Assembly: GCF_022340605.1 (NCBI RefSeq)
Contig: NZ_JAJDNQ010000026.1
Span: forward strand, 1 to 55,703
Origin: Thiohalocapsa sp.
Lineage (GTDB): Bacteria > Pseudomonadota > Gammaproteobacteria > Chromatiales > Chromatiaceae
DNA: 55,703 nucleotides
Direction of reading: 5' to 3'
Shown here: piece after piece, positions 44,562 to 54,600 of the stretch
How the letters are laid out: each line of letters begins with the position of its first letter
Position numbering within the stretch: the stretch's first letter is position 1
The notes under the pieces: generated by a model
What the model was told of the DNA's origin: nothing
Database searches by the model: none
The model's input: the letters and a program-made list of their open reading frames with translations, nothing else
Position numbers and translations under genes: made by a program

Positions 44562-44957
44562 TCAGCTCGCGAACCGCCGCCAGAAGCTGCTGCGCCAGTA
44601 ATAGAGCACCGTGGTGTCCGGCCACGGGTAGGAGTCGCGGTAGGCGATACCGCGCTGGGGCCGTTCGATGTTGTCCTGCGCGGGGTCAACGGGCCGCCAC
44701 TCGGGCTCGCGCGACTCGCCATCCACCGGCGCACGGGTCTGGCCGCGGTTGCGCCGCTCCGAGGCGCCGTAGGTCTCGTAGTTGCGCTGCGCCTCCGCCA
44801 GGCTCACGGTGTTGCTGCTGCCCGGCATCTCCGGAAAGCGGAGCTGCGCGAGATCATCCTCCCAGCCGCAGATCGGGCAGACCTGGTGCGAGCCCGGCAC
44901 CTGATCGTGCACCAGGTGGCCACAGCAGACGCAGGGGAACTGTGTCGGAGGGGTCAT
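44562..44957 (-). CDS. CPCC family cysteine-rich protein
   Basis: The 131-aa protein starts at MTPPTQFPCVCCGHLVHD (ATG 44957). The first Cys pair (C-V-C-C-G) and the second (CPICGWEDD, near residue 27) form the zinc-ribbon pattern of CPCC domains. SLAEAQRNYETYGASERR follows, as usual for the family. The C-terminal 60 residues are variable (ending WRSSFWRRFAS). The function is unknown. Divergent from bolA. Confidence 0.82.
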   Translation of the reverse strand: MTPPTQFPCVCCGHLVHDQVPGSHQVCPICGWEDDLAQLRFPEMPGSSNTVSLAEAQRNYETYGASERRNRGQTRAPVDGESREPEWRPVDPAQDNIERPQRGIAYRDSYPWPDTTVLYYWRSSFWRRFAS

Positions 44958-45021
44958 GGCGGGGTCCCGAGTTGCGACTTGGTCGGTCTCGGGAGAGTGG
45001 GTTCGAAAGTGTGAAGTCCTA

Positions 45022-45052
45022 AGTGCGAAGTACGCACTCATTACTTCGCACT
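45022..45052. repeat. 11-bp inverted repeat in the CPCC-bolA gap
   Basis: AGTGCGAAGTA and TACTTCGCACT (perfect, 9-bp loop) form a hairpin between two divergent genes. There is no T tract, so it is not an intrinsic terminator. It could be a protein-binding site or another copy of a mobile palindrome. Confidence 0.65.
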
Positions 45053-45140
45053 CCCCACCGATCCCAAAGCTTGACCTCGCCAACAGAGACACCTATCTGC
45101 CGGTAAGCGCGCAGCTGCCAGACATCAACGAGCCCCCGCC

Positions 45141-45464
45141 ATGACCAGAAAAGCCCGTATCGAGCAAGCCCTGTCCGAGTCCCTGACCCCGATGCACCTG
45201 GAGATCACGGACGAGAGCCACATGCACAGCGTGCCCGAGGGCGCCGAGTCTCACTTCAAGGTGTTGGTGGTGAGCGACGCCTTCGCGGGCGCTACGCGCA
45301 TCGGCCGGCACCGGCGCATCAACACGCTGCTCCGCGACGAGTTGGCGTCCGGACTGCACGCCCTGTCCATCCATGCCTGGACGCCGGACGAATGGTTCGA
45401 GCAGGGTGGAGGCGCGGCCCCCGAGTCGCCGCAATGCATGGGCGGCTCGAAGGCGACCGGGTGA
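45141..45464 (+). CDS. bolA: BolA family protein
   Basis: The 107-aa protein has the class II KH-like BolA fold. It has RIEQALSESLTPMHLEITDE at the start, then the signature SHMHSVPEGAESHFKVLVVS with the cluster-ligand His, and the helix RIGRHRRINTLLRDEL. The last 25 residues are variable. BolA binds DNA and partners monothiol glutaredoxins in iron-sulfur handling and stress shape control. The length and loop match canonical BolA more than the short IbaG type. No glutaredoxin gene is in the window. Confidence 0.92.
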   Translation: MTRKARIEQALSESLTPMHLEITDESHMHSVPEGAESHFKVLVVSDAFAGATRIGRHRRINTLLRDELASGLHALSIHAWTPDEWFEQGGGAAPESPQCMGGSKATG

Positions 45465-45591
45465 GGCTCGGGCTCAGCGCCACGCGCGGAGCCGAAACGG
45501 CGGGCTGTCGCCGGTGCTGGGCCAGTGCAGGGCGTGACCGCGATGCCACCGCGGGTCGCGCGACGACAGCTCGCGCGGCCCCGGACCGACC

Positions 45592-46965
45592 TCAGGGCGC
45601 CGCGGACCGCGCGGCCTTCTGCGCCGCCTTCTGCGTGGCGAAGAAGTCCCTGGAGACCTTGAACACCACCGGGCTCAGCAACAGCAGCGCAATGAGGTTC
45701 GGGATGGCCATCATCGCGTTCAGGGTATCGGCGACGAGCCAAACGAAGTCCAGCTTCACCAGCGCACCCAGCGGCACCGCCGCGACCCACAGCAGCCGGA
45801 ACGGGATGATGGCGTGGATGCCGAACAGGTACTCCACGCAACGCTCGCCATAGACGCTCCAGCCGAGGATGGTGGTGAAGGCGAACAGCGCGAGTCCGAG
45901 GGCCACCACGTAGGCGCCGGTGCCTGGTAGCACCGCGCCGAAGGCCAGCGCCGACAGCGCGGCGCCGTTTTCGCCCGACGTCCAGGTGCCCGAGACGACG
46001 ATGACCAGTCCGGTGATGGTGCAGATCAGGATCGTGTCGATGAAGGTGCCGAGCATCGCCACGGTGCCCTGACGCACCGGGCTGTCCGTCTCCGCGGCGG
46101 CGTGGGCGATGGGTGCGCTGCCGAGACCCGCCTCGTTGGAGAAGATGCCGCGGGCGACGCCCATCTGGATGGCCAGCATGATGGTGGCGCCGGCGAAGCC
46201 GCCCACCTGCGCCGTCGGCGTAAAGGCTTCCCGGAGAATGGTCATGAAGGCATCCGGCACCGCGCCGATGTTCAACCCGAGCACCACCAACCCGGCGAGC
46301 AGATAGGCGGTGGCCATGAAAGGCACCAGCTTGCCCGCCACCTGTGCGATCCAGCGGATGCCGCCGATGAGCACCAACCCCACCAGCACGGCCATGACGA
46401 CGCCGGTCATCCACTCGGACACGCCGAACTTGGACTCCAGCGCATCGGCCACCGAGTTGGCCTGCACCATGTTGCCAATGCCGAAGCCCGCCAGCGAGCC
46501 GAAGATCGCGAACAGCGTCGCCAGCCAGATCCAATTCTTTCCGAGCCCGTTGCGGATGTAGTACATGGGCCCGCCGACGTGGTTGTTGTTCTCGTCCACC
46601 TCGCGATAGCGCACGGCGAGCACGGCCTCGGCGTACTTGGTGGCCATGCCCACCAGGGCCGTCATCCACATCCAGAACAGCGCGCCGGGGCCGCCGATGG
46701 CAATGGCCGTGCCCACACCGGCGATGTTGCCGGTGCCGATGGTGGCGGACAGCGAGGTCATCAGCGCATTGAAGGGCGTGATGTCGCCCTGGCCCTGCTC
46801 GCGGCGGCCGGACCAGAGCATGCGGAAGCCGAAGCCGAGCTTGCGCAACGGCAGCCCGCCGAGCCCCACGGATAGGTACAGACCGGTGCCCAGGATCAGC
46901 ACCAGCATCGGCGGCCCCCAGACGAGGCCGTTGACGTAACCAATGGCTTCGGAAATCTGTTCCAC
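45592..46965 (-). CDS. Sodium:alanine/glycine symporter (AGCS family)
   Basis: The protein has 457 aa from GTG at 46965, preceded by GGGGGGA. A longer frame with an earlier start has a non-conserved lead. Family motifs are FNALMTSLSATIGTGNIAGV near residue 72, PMYYIRNGLGK, GVARGIFSNEAGLGSAPIAH near 275 and TTILGWSVYGERC. About eleven membrane helices are visible. It imports alanine, glycine or a related amino acid with Na+. A -10-like element lies about 125 bp upstream; the leader has no glycine-riboswitch consensus. It is convergent with bolA. Confidence 0.95.
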   Translation of the reverse strand: MEQISEAIGYVNGLVWGPPMLVLILGTGLYLSVGLGGLPLRKLGFGFRMLWSGRREQGQGDITPFNALMTSLSATIGTGNIAGVGTAIAIGGPGALFWMWMTALVGMATKYAEAVLAVRYREVDENNNHVGGPMYYIRNGLGKNWIWLATLFAIFGSLAGFGIGNMVQANSVADALESKFGVSEWMTGVVMAVLVGLVLIGGIRWIAQVAGKLVPFMATAYLLAGLVVLGLNIGAVPDAFMTILREAFTPTAQVGGFAGATIMLAIQMGVARGIFSNEAGLGSAPIAHAAAETDSPVRQGTVAMLGTFIDTILICTITGLVIVVSGTWTSGENGAALSALAFGAVLPGTGAYVVALGLALFAFTTILGWSVYGERCVEYLFGIHAIIPFRLLWVAAVPLGALVKLDFVWLVADTLNAMMAIPNLIALLLLSPVVFKVSRDFFATQKAAQKAARSAAP

Positions 46966-47090
46966 GCCGTCCCCCCGTGACTCGTTCAGGCGTTGCTGTG
47001 TGGTGGATGCAGCAGTCCGGTGAACGGACGTCCCGCGCAATGCTGCCGTGACCGACGCAACACGCAGCGGGCGACCACCTCCGGGCGCGT

Positions 47091-47096
47091 ACTATA
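47091..47096 (-). promoter_or_regulatory. Possible -10 element for the AGCS symporter
   Basis: On the minus strand TATAGT lies 126 bp upstream of the symporter start in an otherwise GC-rich region. A TTGCGG 19 bp before it is a weak -35 candidate. The remainder of the 430-bp gap to the next gene shows no ORF or structured RNA I can support. Confidence 0.3.
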
Positions 47097-47395
47097 CACG
47101 CGCACTCCGGCCGCCCCGCAACGCCCGACCGGCCCCGACCCCGGCCGGCAACGCTCTGGCGGCGCATCCCGCTGTCAAAGCGCCTCGCATACGCCGCCCA
47201 TCGCACCCACCTTTACCCCGTGACAAATCGCCCCTAACCTTCGACCAGGCTCGGGTTTTCACCAATACCGAGGCCGGCTTCCAGGGCCGCACCCGTCGCA
47301 GCGCCCAGCGGCGGTCTTGTCGCGCACTACGCGGCACCCGGATGCAGCGCCGGTGTTTTCTAGAGATCGGGCGCCTGCTCTTAAGAGGGCCACCG

Positions 47396-47755
47396 ATGAG
47401 CATCTGCAAAGACCTGAAGCGCTTCACACGCACCCACGAGACCATCGCCGACCTATTCTCGCTGCTCGGTGCCGGCCTGCTGTTCGGATCCGTCTGGGCC
47501 ACGCTGGCGTATCACCAGCTAGTAATGCAATGGCTGGCCGGCGATTACCTCTTGCGCGTGCCGCTGTTGATGCTGGCCCTCGCGCTCAACGCCTTCGGCA
47601 TCCTGGCGCTGCTGGCGGCGGGCTCATCGAGGTTCGGCGAGGACGACGAGCACTGCTTCGGCACCTTCCCCGGTCGGCGCACCCGCCACGGCGCCACCGG
47701 CGTGATCAGCGGCTGGGTGCAGCACATGGAGAACGTCGGCAAGAAGCACCGTTGA
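47396..47755 (+). CDS. Two-span membrane protein of unknown function
   Basis: The 119-aa protein starts at MSICKDLKRFTRTHETIAD (ATG 47396) with AGAGGG upstream. Two hydrophobic helices (LFSLLGAGLLFGSVWATLAY and VPLLMLALALNAFGILALLA) are joined by a short loop. The C-terminal 45 residues are polar (GEDDEHCFGTF, ISGWVQHMENVGKKHR). No family is recognised. Divergent from the symporter. Confidence 0.65.
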   Translation: MSICKDLKRFTRTHETIADLFSLLGAGLLFGSVWATLAYHQLVMQWLAGDYLLRVPLLMLALALNAFGILALLAAGSSRFGEDDEHCFGTFPGRRTRHGATGVISGWVQHMENVGKKHR

Positions 47756-47799
47756 TTGCGGCCACGGGCGCATGGCCGGCCGCGTCCGGGAGGCGTCTT

Positions 47800-48089
47800 G
47801 TGGGAGCGGCACTCTGGGTGCCGCGACCGGCGGCGAGGCAGCGCACCATGCTTCGAGTCACTGCCAAGCGTCGCGCAACCTCCCAGCCGTCGTCGCGCCA
47901 CAAAAGGCAGTGGCGCTCCCACAACCGCGCACCCGCAGCAGCTCGCAACCCCGAAATCGAGGGGATCGTAGTCGGGTTAGCGCAGCGTAACCCGACGATT
48001 GGCGACGGTGCGCCGTTGATGTCGGGTTACGCTATCGCTAACCCGACCTATACCGAATGCCTGCGCAGTCTCACGGCGTAACCCGACAG
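47800..48089. repeat. Cluster of intergenic repeats upstream of tonB
   Basis: A GTGGGAGCGGCACTC...GCGAC palindrome (47800-47827) faces a reversed relative (CGTCGCGCC...GGCGCTCCCAC, about 47891-47922). They are followed by paired GTCGGGTTA palindromes at 47971-47996 and 48021-48047 with the trailer ACCGAATGCCTGCGCAG and a third half-site at 48077-48088. From 48090 to 48407 I see only a weak TACACT near 48170 as a possible tonB promoter. Confidence 0.85.
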
Positions 48090-48407
48090 CTTGTGCACGC
48101 TCCACGCGCGCTGCTTCAGTAGTTTCTGATTCCAGTCTGAGCCCGCTGCGGCACCGCGCGCCACGCTGTTACACTAGCGGGCGAAGGCATCGATGACCTT
48201 GTTGCGCGCACCGCGCCAGACAGCGGCGCCGACCCGCCCGGCACGCCCCGCATCGGGCTGCGCCGCCGCCCGCCGAAGCCCCACTCCGAGCTCCAAGTCC
48301 GGGCCCCCAGTCGGAGCCTCCTGTTGGACGCGCTGAAGCCGAGCCCCGCCACCAATGACGTCCGGACCGCGGACGAGACCACCCGCGGCACGCCCGGCGC
48401 TTGGCCG

Positions 48408-49694
48408 ATGGCGATTCCAGTCGGCATAACCACCTCCGGGCGACCGTCCGAACCGGCGAGCGCCGTCCCGCAACCGCCCGCCCCGGCCCGCAACGCCGCG
48501 GCGCGCCGTTCCGGCCTCTGGCTGGCGCTGGCGCTGTCGCTGCTGATCCACGGCTGTCTCCTGGCAGCGGCGCAATGGCTGCCGGCGCCGTGGCTGCCAC
48601 GAGCACCCGCTGCACGGCAACCGCAAACGCCACGGCTCGTGCAGGTCGTCCTGATCGACGCCGGCCTCGACGCCGCCGGCTACGCCGCACCGAGCGACAC
48701 CGATGCCGCAACGCCGGCGCAGGCCGCGACGGCACCGGCAACGCCCTCCCCCACTGCCGAGCCGCCGCGGACACCCCCGGCGCAGCCCGTCGCGAAACTG
48801 CCGGAGCCACCGCCAAGCCCCGGAGCGGCGCATGCACCACCGCTGCGCACCGAATCGCCAGCACCGGCAGCAAGTCCCAATACCGCGACGCGCGGGAGCG
48901 CTGCGGCGAGTCCCGCGACCAAGGCAACCGAGCGCACACCAAGCGCGCCCAAGCGCAACACCGCACAGGCGCCGGCCGCGTCCGCGCCCGCGAAACCAGC
49001 CCGCCAAGCAGAACGAAGCCCGGAGACGCGACCGCCGGCCCCGCTGCTCGCGGCGCCGGCGCCGCGGCCGGCGCCGCCGGAGCCAAAGCCCGCCCAGCGG
49101 CAGCCGGTGCCGGGGCTCGCGGCACTGGATGCAGAGATTGCGGCGGCGCGGCGCCAGCGCGACGCCGCAAGTCCGGCGCCAGCGCCCCCGCCCGCCCCGT
49201 CGAGCCGCGGAACCGCAGACGCCCGCGCCGGCCTCGCGGCACTCGATGCGGAAATCGCCGCCAGCCACGGACGCGGCCGCGCGCACGACCAACGCCCGGA
49301 TCGTGCTGACAGCGCCGGCCACGGCAACGGACACGGCAACGGACACGCCGCGCCCCGGGCGCACGGAGGCAGCCGCCAACAGACTGACCCGGCGGCCCGC
49401 GGGCGCGCCGAGCGCCGCTATCTCAGCGCGCTGCGCCACGCCCTGGAGCGCGAGCGCCACTACCCGTTGTCGGCGCGCCGCCGGCGCCTGGAGGGCACCG
49501 CGCGGGTGCAGTTCACCATCGCCGCCAACGGCGCCTTCAGCGCCATCCATGTCAGCCACGGCGCCGGCGACGCCGCCCTAGACGAAGCGGCGGCCGCCAC
49601 GGTGCGCCGGCTGGCCCGATTCGAGCCCATCCCCGCCGTCATCGGCCGCAGCCGCTGGACAGTGCGGGTGCCCATCGTGTTCCGCTTGAACTGA
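48408..49694 (+). CDS. TonB family protein with long Ala/Pro linker
   Basis: The protein has 428 aa from the ATG at 48408; a TTG 28 codons upstream is possible. One membrane anchor (GLWLALALSLLIHGCLLAAA, residues 36-55) carries the SLLIHG motif of TonB/TolA anchors. A linker of nearly 250 residues rich in Ala, Pro and Arg follows. It includes two copies of GLAALDAEIAA about 46 residues apart. The last 90 residues form the TonB C-terminal domain (YLSALRHALERERHYPLSAR, GTARVQFTIAANG). It should pass inner-membrane energy to outer-membrane receptors, but exbB/exbD are absent nearby. Confidence 0.87.
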   Translation: MAIPVGITTSGRPSEPASAVPQPPAPARNAAARRSGLWLALALSLLIHGCLLAAAQWLPAPWLPRAPAARQPQTPRLVQVVLIDAGLDAAGYAAPSDTDAATPAQAATAPATPSPTAEPPRTPPAQPVAKLPEPPPSPGAAHAPPLRTESPAPAASPNTATRGSAAASPATKATERTPSAPKRNTAQAPAASAPAKPARQAERSPETRPPAPLLAAPAPRPAPPEPKPAQRQPVPGLAALDAEIAAARRQRDAASPAPAPPPAPSSRGTADARAGLAALDAEIAASHGRGRAHDQRPDRADSAGHGNGHGNGHAAPRAHGGSRQQTDPAARGRAERRYLSALRHALERERHYPLSARRRRLEGTARVQFTIAANGAFSAIHVSHGAGDAALDEAAAATVRRLARFEPIPAVIGRSRWTVRVPIVFRLN

Positions 49695-49841
49695 TCGGTG
49701 CGCCCCGCGCAAGATGACGGGCGGACCCGCCAACCCATCACCGTGAGCAAGCGGAGTGTCCGAGGTTTTGCCGTGGACAGCCGCACGGCCACCCCAGCGG
49801 CGGCGGCTCCCCACGGATCATCGCAACACGAGGACAGCAGC

Positions 49842-50615
49842 ATGGCCACCCCGGACCTCGCTCCCATCGAAGAACTCCAGCGCGAGCTGAACGCCCATCC
49901 CATCTACACGGAGGTGGCGGACCTCGCCGACCTCCGGGTGTTCATGTCCCACCACGTCTACGCCGTCTGGGACTTCATGTCGCTGATCAAGTACCTGCAG
50001 CGCACGGTCGCCCCCACGACGACGCCGTGGATGCCGCAGGCCGACGCCGCCGTGGTCTACTTCATCAACCAGTTGGTACTGGAGGAGGAATCGGACCAGA
50101 TCGAGACGGACGCCGGCACCCAGTACCTGAGCCACTATGCCCTCTACCTCCGGGCCATGGCCGAGATCGGCGCCGATGCCGACGCGCCCGGGCGCTTCCT
50201 GGCCCAGGTGCAGCACGATGGCCTGGACGCCGCCCTCTATGCCGACAGCACGCCACTGCCGGCGCGCTACTTCAGCGAGACCACCTTCTGCTTCATCCGC
50301 GAGGACAAGCCACACGCCGCCGCCGCGGCGCTGGCCGCCGGACGCGAGCGCATCATTCCAGACATGTTCCGCCGCCTGCTGGCGGCCAACGGCGTCGACG
50401 CCACGCAGGCGCCCATCTTCCACCAGTACCTGAACCGCCACATCCACCTGGACGAGGACTTCCACGGCCCGCTGTCCATGCAACTCCTGGACAGGCTCTG
50501 TGGCGACGACCCGAAGCGGCTCGAAGAGGCCGCCACGGCTGCCGAGGAGGCCATCTGCGCCCGTATCCGCTTCTGGGACGGGGTGCTGGACGCGATTCGC
50601 GCCGCCCGGGCCTAG
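49842..50615 (+). CDS. DUF3050 domain protein
   Basis: The protein has 257 aa from the ATG at 49842 with GAGG upstream. An earlier in-frame start lies in non-coding sequence. DUF3050 landmarks are HPIYTEVADLADLRVFMSHH (residues 19-38), VWDFMSLIKYLQ, then VLEEESDQ and HQYLNRHIHLDEDFHGPLS near 200. The spaced His and Glu residues on helices suggest a heme-oxygenase-like metal-binding fold, by analogy only. The function is unknown. It precedes the DsrC-type gene by 190 bp, with a TAGAAT -10-like box between (50712-50717), so they are probably separate units. Confidence 0.85.
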   Translation: MATPDLAPIEELQRELNAHPIYTEVADLADLRVFMSHHVYAVWDFMSLIKYLQRTVAPTTTPWMPQADAAVVYFINQLVLEEESDQIETDAGTQYLSHYALYLRAMAEIGADADAPGRFLAQVQHDGLDAALYADSTPLPARYFSETTFCFIREDKPHAAAAALAAGRERIIPDMFRRLLAANGVDATQAPIFHQYLNRHIHLDEDFHGPLSMQLLDRLCGDDPKRLEEAATAAEEAICARIRFWDGVLDAIRAARA

Positions 50616-50805
50616 TAGGCTCGCGGACGCCGACGCGCTGGCGGCCTGCATCGACCGGGGCGGTCTCGCCGCAGCGGTGACACGCGCGCCATAACCGCAA
50701 ATGCGAAAGGGTAGAATCCGGGGCCGTCAACCCTGACAACGATGGGGCCATCAGCGCCGGGGAATCGCCCCGGCGCACGCAAGCTGCAACGCAGGAGGTA
50801 ATGCC

Positions 50806-51102
50806 ATGGCAGTCAGCGTACCCGTCGACGGCGAGGGCTTTCTCGTCAACCGCGACGACTGGACCGAGAACCTGGCCACCGAGCTCGCCCGCGAGGACGA
50901 GTTCGAGATGAACGACCAAGTGATGCATTTCATCCGTGAGGCCCGCGCCATGTACGACAATGACGGCGTGGTGCCGCCGATCCGCATCTTCGCCAAGAAG
51001 CAGGGCGTCAGCACCAAGGAGCTTTACGGCATCTTCAAGAAGGGGCCGATGAAGCTCATCTGCAAATGGGGCGGCCTGCCCAAGCCGACCGGCTGTGTTT
51101 GA
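50806..51102 (+). CDS. DsrC/TusE-family sulfur-carrier protein
   Basis: The 98-aa protein starts at an ATG at 50806 with AGGAGG eight bases upstream. The C-terminal arm reads CKWGGLPKPTGCV, with Cys86 and the penultimate Cys97 separated by ten residues. This is the two-Cys pattern of true DsrC, which carries sulfur as a trisulfide to or from dissimilatory sulfite reductase. TusE proteins for tRNA thiolation keep only the last Cys as essential. VPPIRIFAKKQGVSTKELYG is also conserved. No dsr, tus or hdr gene is adjacent, so the partner is unknown. Confidence 0.88.
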   Translation: MAVSVPVDGEGFLVNRDDWTENLATELAREDEFEMNDQVMHFIREARAMYDNDGVVPPIRIFAKKQGVSTKELYGIFKKGPMKLICKWGGLPKPTGCV

Positions 51103-51234
51103 GCCGACCGCCCGCGCCGCCTGGCAGGCGCACCGGCCAGGATGCCCGGGGCGGGTCCGGTTAGAGCGCATGAGCAGCGCAGGCGACGCAGGAGCCGATC
51201 GGGAACAGACCGGGAGCCAACCAGGAGCTGATCA

Positions 51235-51459
51235 ATGGCCAACGTATTGAAGTCCAAGGGTGATCCACTGTCCAAGCGCGCCGACGACCCGGGCTATCGG
51301 GTCGGCTGGCGCAGCAAGGCCAAGTTCGAGAAGGGCCATCTCGACGGCGAGATGACCTACGGCGAGGCCGCGGCCAAGGCGCAAGCGCTGGCCGCGCAGG
51401 AACCGGACAAGACCTTCTATCCGGAGCTCATCATCACCGAGGAGGCCGGCGGGCACTGA
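51235..51459 (+). CDS. Small protein of unknown function next to the DsrC-type gene
   Basis: The 74-aa protein starts at an ATG at 51235 with AGGAG upstream. It is soluble and charged ([20 protein letters not shown], then [18 protein letters not shown] and [15 protein letters not shown]). No Cys and no membrane span are present. No family is recognised. It lies 132 bp after the DsrC-type gene on the same strand and 147 bp before the kinase, so a shared transcript is possible. Confidence 0.7.
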   Translation: MANVLKSKGDPLSKRADDPGYRVGWRSKAKFEKGHLDGEMTYGEAAAKAQALAAQEPDKTFYPELIITEEAGGH

Positions 51460-51605
51460 GCGCCAGCCGACCACAACGCCTGCCGCGTGCCGGTCCGCCG
51501 GCACCGCGGCAGCATTCCTCAAGCGGCGCACCACCCCATCGCATCGCGCCGCAGGCTGCACACAACCCACAACAACCAGCACCGCCCGCACCGCGCCGCG
51601 CCCCG

Positions 51606-54600
51606 ATGCCGCCCATCCACTCCCGGCCGCCTGCCGGTCAACGGCCGGCTCCGAGCACCGGCCTCTTCCTGCACCGACGCCAGCAGCAATGCCGCCATCG
51701 CCGGCGCGCGGCCATCGGCGCATGGATGTGCCTAAGCGCGGCCGTGTCCGCCCCCCTGTCGGCCGCAGCGTCTGCCGCGGGGATGCCGTCGGCGGTGGAC
51801 AACCCCATCTGGCTCTTCGCGCTCGGCGTCGGCATAGGCGCGTTGCTGGTGCTGATGCTGGTGCAGGTCCGCCTGGCAGAGCGCGGCCGGCCGCTGCCAG
51901 CACAGCAGCACGCCACCCGCCGCGAGGCGGAGTTGCGCAGCATCTTCGAGCAGGCGCCGGACGCCATCCTGATCTGTGACGACGCCGGCCGCATCGTGCT
52001 GATGAATCGCGAGGCCGAGGCACTGCTCGGCTACGATCGCCGCGAGTTGATCCGCCGGCCGGTGGAACGGCTGCTCCCAGCACCGCTGCGCGAGGCCCAC
52101 TTGGCGCAACGCCGAGGCTTCATGGACGGCGCGCGGGCGGAGGCCATGAACGCCGTGCGCGAGCTGACCGCCGTGACCAAGTCCGGCACGCAAATCCCTG
52201 TGGACATCCGCCTCGGGCGCGTACAGCACCGCGGGCGCATGCACGTGGTGGCCGCCATCCGCGACCTGCGCGAATGGCGCCGCGCGGAGCGCTACCAGGA
52301 GCACCTGGAAGCAAAGGTGCGTGAGCGCACCGAGGCGCTGCGGCGCTCGCGCGAGGAACTACAGGCGATCCTCGACAACTCGCCGATGCTGATCCACGTG
52401 AAGGACCGCGCCGGCCGCTACACGCTGGTGAACGATCGCTGGTGCGAGCTCGCCCGCCTGCCCGAGGAGGCGGTGCTCGGCCGCAGTGACGAGATGCTGT
52501 TCGCCCCGCAGGTGGCCGCCGCCATGGCGCGGGACGACGAGATCGTGCTCGACCAGGGCGAGCCACGGCAATTCGAGGAGGTGCGCGACCACGGCGACAC
52601 GCAACTCGTGCTGGAGACCTACAAGTTCCCGCTGCTCGACACCGAAGGCAGCCCGTATGGGCTGTGCGGCATCTCCCACGATATCACCGAGCGCAAGCAG
52701 TACGAGACGGAGCTGCGCCGGGCGCGCGATCAGGCGCAGGATGCGAGCCGCGCCAAGAGCGCCTTCCTGGCGAACATGAGCCACGAGATCCGCACGCCCA
52801 TCAATGCCATCATCGGCATGACCCATCTGGCGCTGACGGGCGACCTGCCGCCGCGCCAGCACGACTATGTCGACAAGGCGCACCAGGCCGCCACCGATCT
52901 GCTCGGCAGCTTCAACGACATCCTGGACTTTTCCCGCATCGAGGCGGGCAAACTGACGCTCGATTGCGCGCCGTTCCGGCTCGAAGAGGTGCTGGAGACC
53001 TTCTCCGCCGCGGTCGGCCCCAAGGCGGCCAGCAAGGGCCTGGAGCTGTTGCTGGACTGCCCGCCGCACATCCCTACCGCGCTGCTGGGCGACCAGCTGC
53101 GCCTGTCGCAGGCCCTGATCAATCTCGGCAACAACGCCGTCAAGTTCACTGAGCACGGCGAGGTCGTGCTGCGCGTGCGCATGGTCGAGGACAGCACCGA
53201 GCAAGTGATGCTGCGTTTCTCCGTGAGCGACACGGGCATCGGCATGTCACCGGCGGAGCGCGCCGGACTCTTCGAGCCCTTCCACCAGGCCGACAGCTCC
53301 ACCACCCGGCGCTTCGGCGGCAGCGGCCTGGGGCTCGCCATCTGCCGCCGCCTGATGGAGATGATGGGCGGGCGTGTCTGGGTGGAGAGCGAGTCCGATG
53401 TCGGCAGCACCTTCCATGCCTCCGCCCGCTTCGGGCGCGAGCCCGATGGCGCCGAGGAGCCCCCTCCGCTGCCGGAGGACGTGCGCGTGTTGGTGGTGGA
53501 CGACAACGCCACCGCCCGCGGCATCCTGGCGCTGATGGTGGAATCATTGAGCATGCGCGCAGGCACCGCTGCCGACGGCGATGGCGCCCTGGACGCCCTG
53601 CGGCAGGCGTGCGCCGAGCACGACCCGTACGACCTGGTGTTCCTGGACTGGCGCATGCCGGGCCAGGACGGCGCGTCGGTGGCACGCACCATCGTCGCCA
53701 ACACGGACATTAATCCCAAGCCGCGCGTAGTGATCGTCACCGCCTACGGCGAGGACGATGCCGCCGCCCGCTTCGCCGACCTTGACATCGTCGGCTGCCT
53801 GGAAAAGCCCGTGAGCCCCGCCGCCGTCTACCAGGCGGCCCTGCGCCAGCCGCCACCAGCCGAGGTACAGCTGCCGGCACCACCACGCCGCGGCCTCGGC
53901 GACCCGCGTGACATGGAGCGGCTACGCGACACCCGCGTACTGCTGGCCGAGGATCACGTCATCAACCGCGACCTCGCCGCAGAGATCCTGGCCGCCGCCG
54001 GGGTACGGGTGGACGTGGCTCAAGACGGCCGCGAGGCGGTGCTCAAGGCCATCGACGGCGACTATGACGCCATGCTGATGGACATCCACATGCCGGAGCT
54101 GGACGGCTACGAGGCGGCGCGCCAGATCAGGGCCGCACCGGGGCACGACGATCTGCCCATCATCGCCATGAGCGCGAGCATCACCCCCGCGGACCGACAG
54201 CGGGCCATCGCCGCCGGCATGAACGATCACTTGAGCAAGCCCATCGACGTGCACGCCCTGTTCGCCACGCTCGCCCGCTGGGTGACGCCCCGTGCATCTC
54301 CCGCCGGCACCGGTACCGGCGCCGCGCGGTACGCGGGTCCGGCACCCGCCGCGCCGACACCGCTGCGCCGCTCCATGCTGGCGCGCTTCTGCGACGAGTA
54401 CCTGGGCTTCGCCGCCAGCTTTGCCGCCGCCGGCGACGAACCGCAGGCCGACGCGCAGCTGCGGCTCGCGCACACGCTGAAAGGGGTGGCCGGCAACCTT
54501 GGACTGACGGACATCGCCCGCAGCGCGGACGCATTGGAGCGGGCCTGCCGCAACGGCGAGCCGGCGCAGGCGCTGACGGCGCTGGCGGCCGGGGTCGACA

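Noticed and set aside
45022..45052. Terminator hairpin between the CPCC and bolA genes.
   Set aside because: The flanking genes are divergent and no T tract follows the stem.
46966..47090. Glycine riboswitch in the leader of the AGCS symporter.
   Set aside because: Such riboswitches do control some AGCS genes, but the conserved glycine-aptamer core sequences are not visible in this leader.
50806..51102. A dissimilatory sulfur-oxidation (dsr) locus.
   Set aside because: Only a DsrC-type carrier is present; no dsrAB, dsrEFH or electron-transfer genes are in the window, so a sulfur-oxidising lifestyle cannot be claimed.
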